Below, one piece after another: positions 63,700 through 64,000 of a stretch of DNA of 64,000 nt (position 1 is the first letter of the stretch; each line of letters starts with the position of its first letter). The notes below the pieces were generated by a model. It was not told the origin of the DNA. It did not search any database and saw nothing but the letters and a program-made list of their open reading frames with translations. Position numbers and translations under genes: made by a program. This DNA is from Mycobacterium asiaticum DSM 44297 (GTDB lineage Bacteria > Actinomycetota > Actinomycetes > Mycobacteriales > Mycobacteriaceae), in contig NZ_HG964936.1 of the NCBI RefSeq assembly GCF_000613245.1, positions 1,554,156 through 1,618,155 of the forward strand, given 5' to 3'.

Positions 63700-64000
63700 G
63701 TGGCAGGTAAGGCCCGCGTACACGAGTTAGCCAAGGAACTCGGTGTCACCAGCAAGGAAGTCCTCGCCCGACTGAATGAACAGGGCGAATTCGTAAAGTC
63801 CGCGTCCTCGACGGTAGAAGCGCCGGTTGCCCGGCGGCTCCGCGAGTCGTTCGGCGGCGGCAAGCCGGCCGCCGCCAAGAGTCCCGCGGCCGGTCCGCAA
63901 GGCAAGGCCCCCGAGAAGGCCGGTCCGCTCCCCGGTGCCGTCAAGGCCGATTCGGCCCTGGACCGGGCGCTCGACAAGGCGATCGACCCGGCCGGAAATG
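63700..64000 (+). CDS. infB: Translation initiation factor IF-2, N-terminal part (cut by window)
   Basis: GTG start with GGAGA 5 bases upstream. Begins [20 protein letters not shown], the IF2-N domain, followed by the Ala/Pro/Lys-rich linker typical of actinobacterial IF-2 ([19 protein letters not shown]). The GTPase domain lies beyond the window edge. It brings initiator tRNA to the ribosome. Closes the rimP-nusA-ylxR-infB set. Confidence 0.95.
   Translation, partial: MAGKARVHELAKELGVTSKEVLARLNEQGEFVKSASSTVEAPVARRLRESFGGGKPAAAKSPAAGPQGKAPEKAGPLPGAVKADSALDRALDKAIDPAGN

Noticed and set aside
1..64000. tRNA or rRNA genes and a cobalamin riboswitch near the cob genes
   Set aside because: I looked for cloverleaf-like ends, CCA-adjacent stems and a B12-box-like motif and saw none that held up; a dedicated covariance-model search would be needed to exclude them.

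Overview
This window is chromosome from a slow-growing, non-tuberculous Mycobacterium. It is GC-rich and uses many GTG and TTG starts. From 9.5 kb onward the gene order closely follows M. tuberculosis Rv2896c to Rv2839c read in reverse (dprA, viuB, xerC, rpsB-tsf, amiC, pyrH-frr-cdsA-rlmN, mpt53, mpt70-dipZ-mpt83, dxr-rip1-ispG, mapB, glnA4, nicT, mtr, mqo, cobO-cobB-cysG, efpA, proS, rimP-nusA-infB). Mycothione reductase, MPT antigens and a PPE protein support the genus. Rv numbers and family names are from memory; no search was run.

Positions 1 to about 9,385 are an accessory island. From the left it carries the end of a serine recombinase, small phage-type genes in GTGA overlaps, a replication-initiator-like gene with four ~21-bp iterons inside it, an HK97-fold capsid gene with a prohead-protease-like partner, a shortened cytochrome P450, and a minus-strand block of a trypsin-like protease, a tyrosine recombinase and a small gene. 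No portal, terminase or tail gene is visible, so a phiRv1/phiRv2-like or satellite-like element is more likely than a complete prophage. The island ends inside the 3' end of comM: 32 codons of comM remain, and their stop overlaps the dprA start.

9.5-25 kb holds DNA uptake and recombination (dprA, xerC), siderophore utilisation (viuB), an extra lactate-monooxygenase-like gene, translation (rpsB, tsf, frr), UMP kinase, CDP-diglyceride synthesis and rlmN, whose stop codon lies in a 58-bp tandem repeat. 25-30 kb is an exported thiol-redox and antigen cluster (mpt53, a CcdA-like protein, mpt70, dipZ, mpt83); mpt70 and mpt83 have near-identical promoters of SigK type. 30-38 kb holds the dxr-rip1-ispG operon, a GNAT protein, a lipoprotein PBP (with an unusual KTV in place of KTG) and mapB.

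38-43 kb is a coupled operon resembling a gamma-glutamyl-amine catabolic route (glnA4, C26 amidase, aldehyde dehydrogenase, SDR). 43-49.5 kb on the minus strand holds a PPE gene, a phosphodiesterase-like gene, hypB, nicT, mtr and a lipase-like hydrolase. 49.5-57 kb holds mqo, a MIRU-like relay of three overlapping micro-ORFs running into a GNAT gene, then a chelatase-like gene, cobO, cobB and a cysG broken by two 1-base shifts at C4 runs. 57-64 kb holds efpA, proS, two minus-strand genes, and rimP-nusA-ylxR-infB, with infB cut by the window edge.
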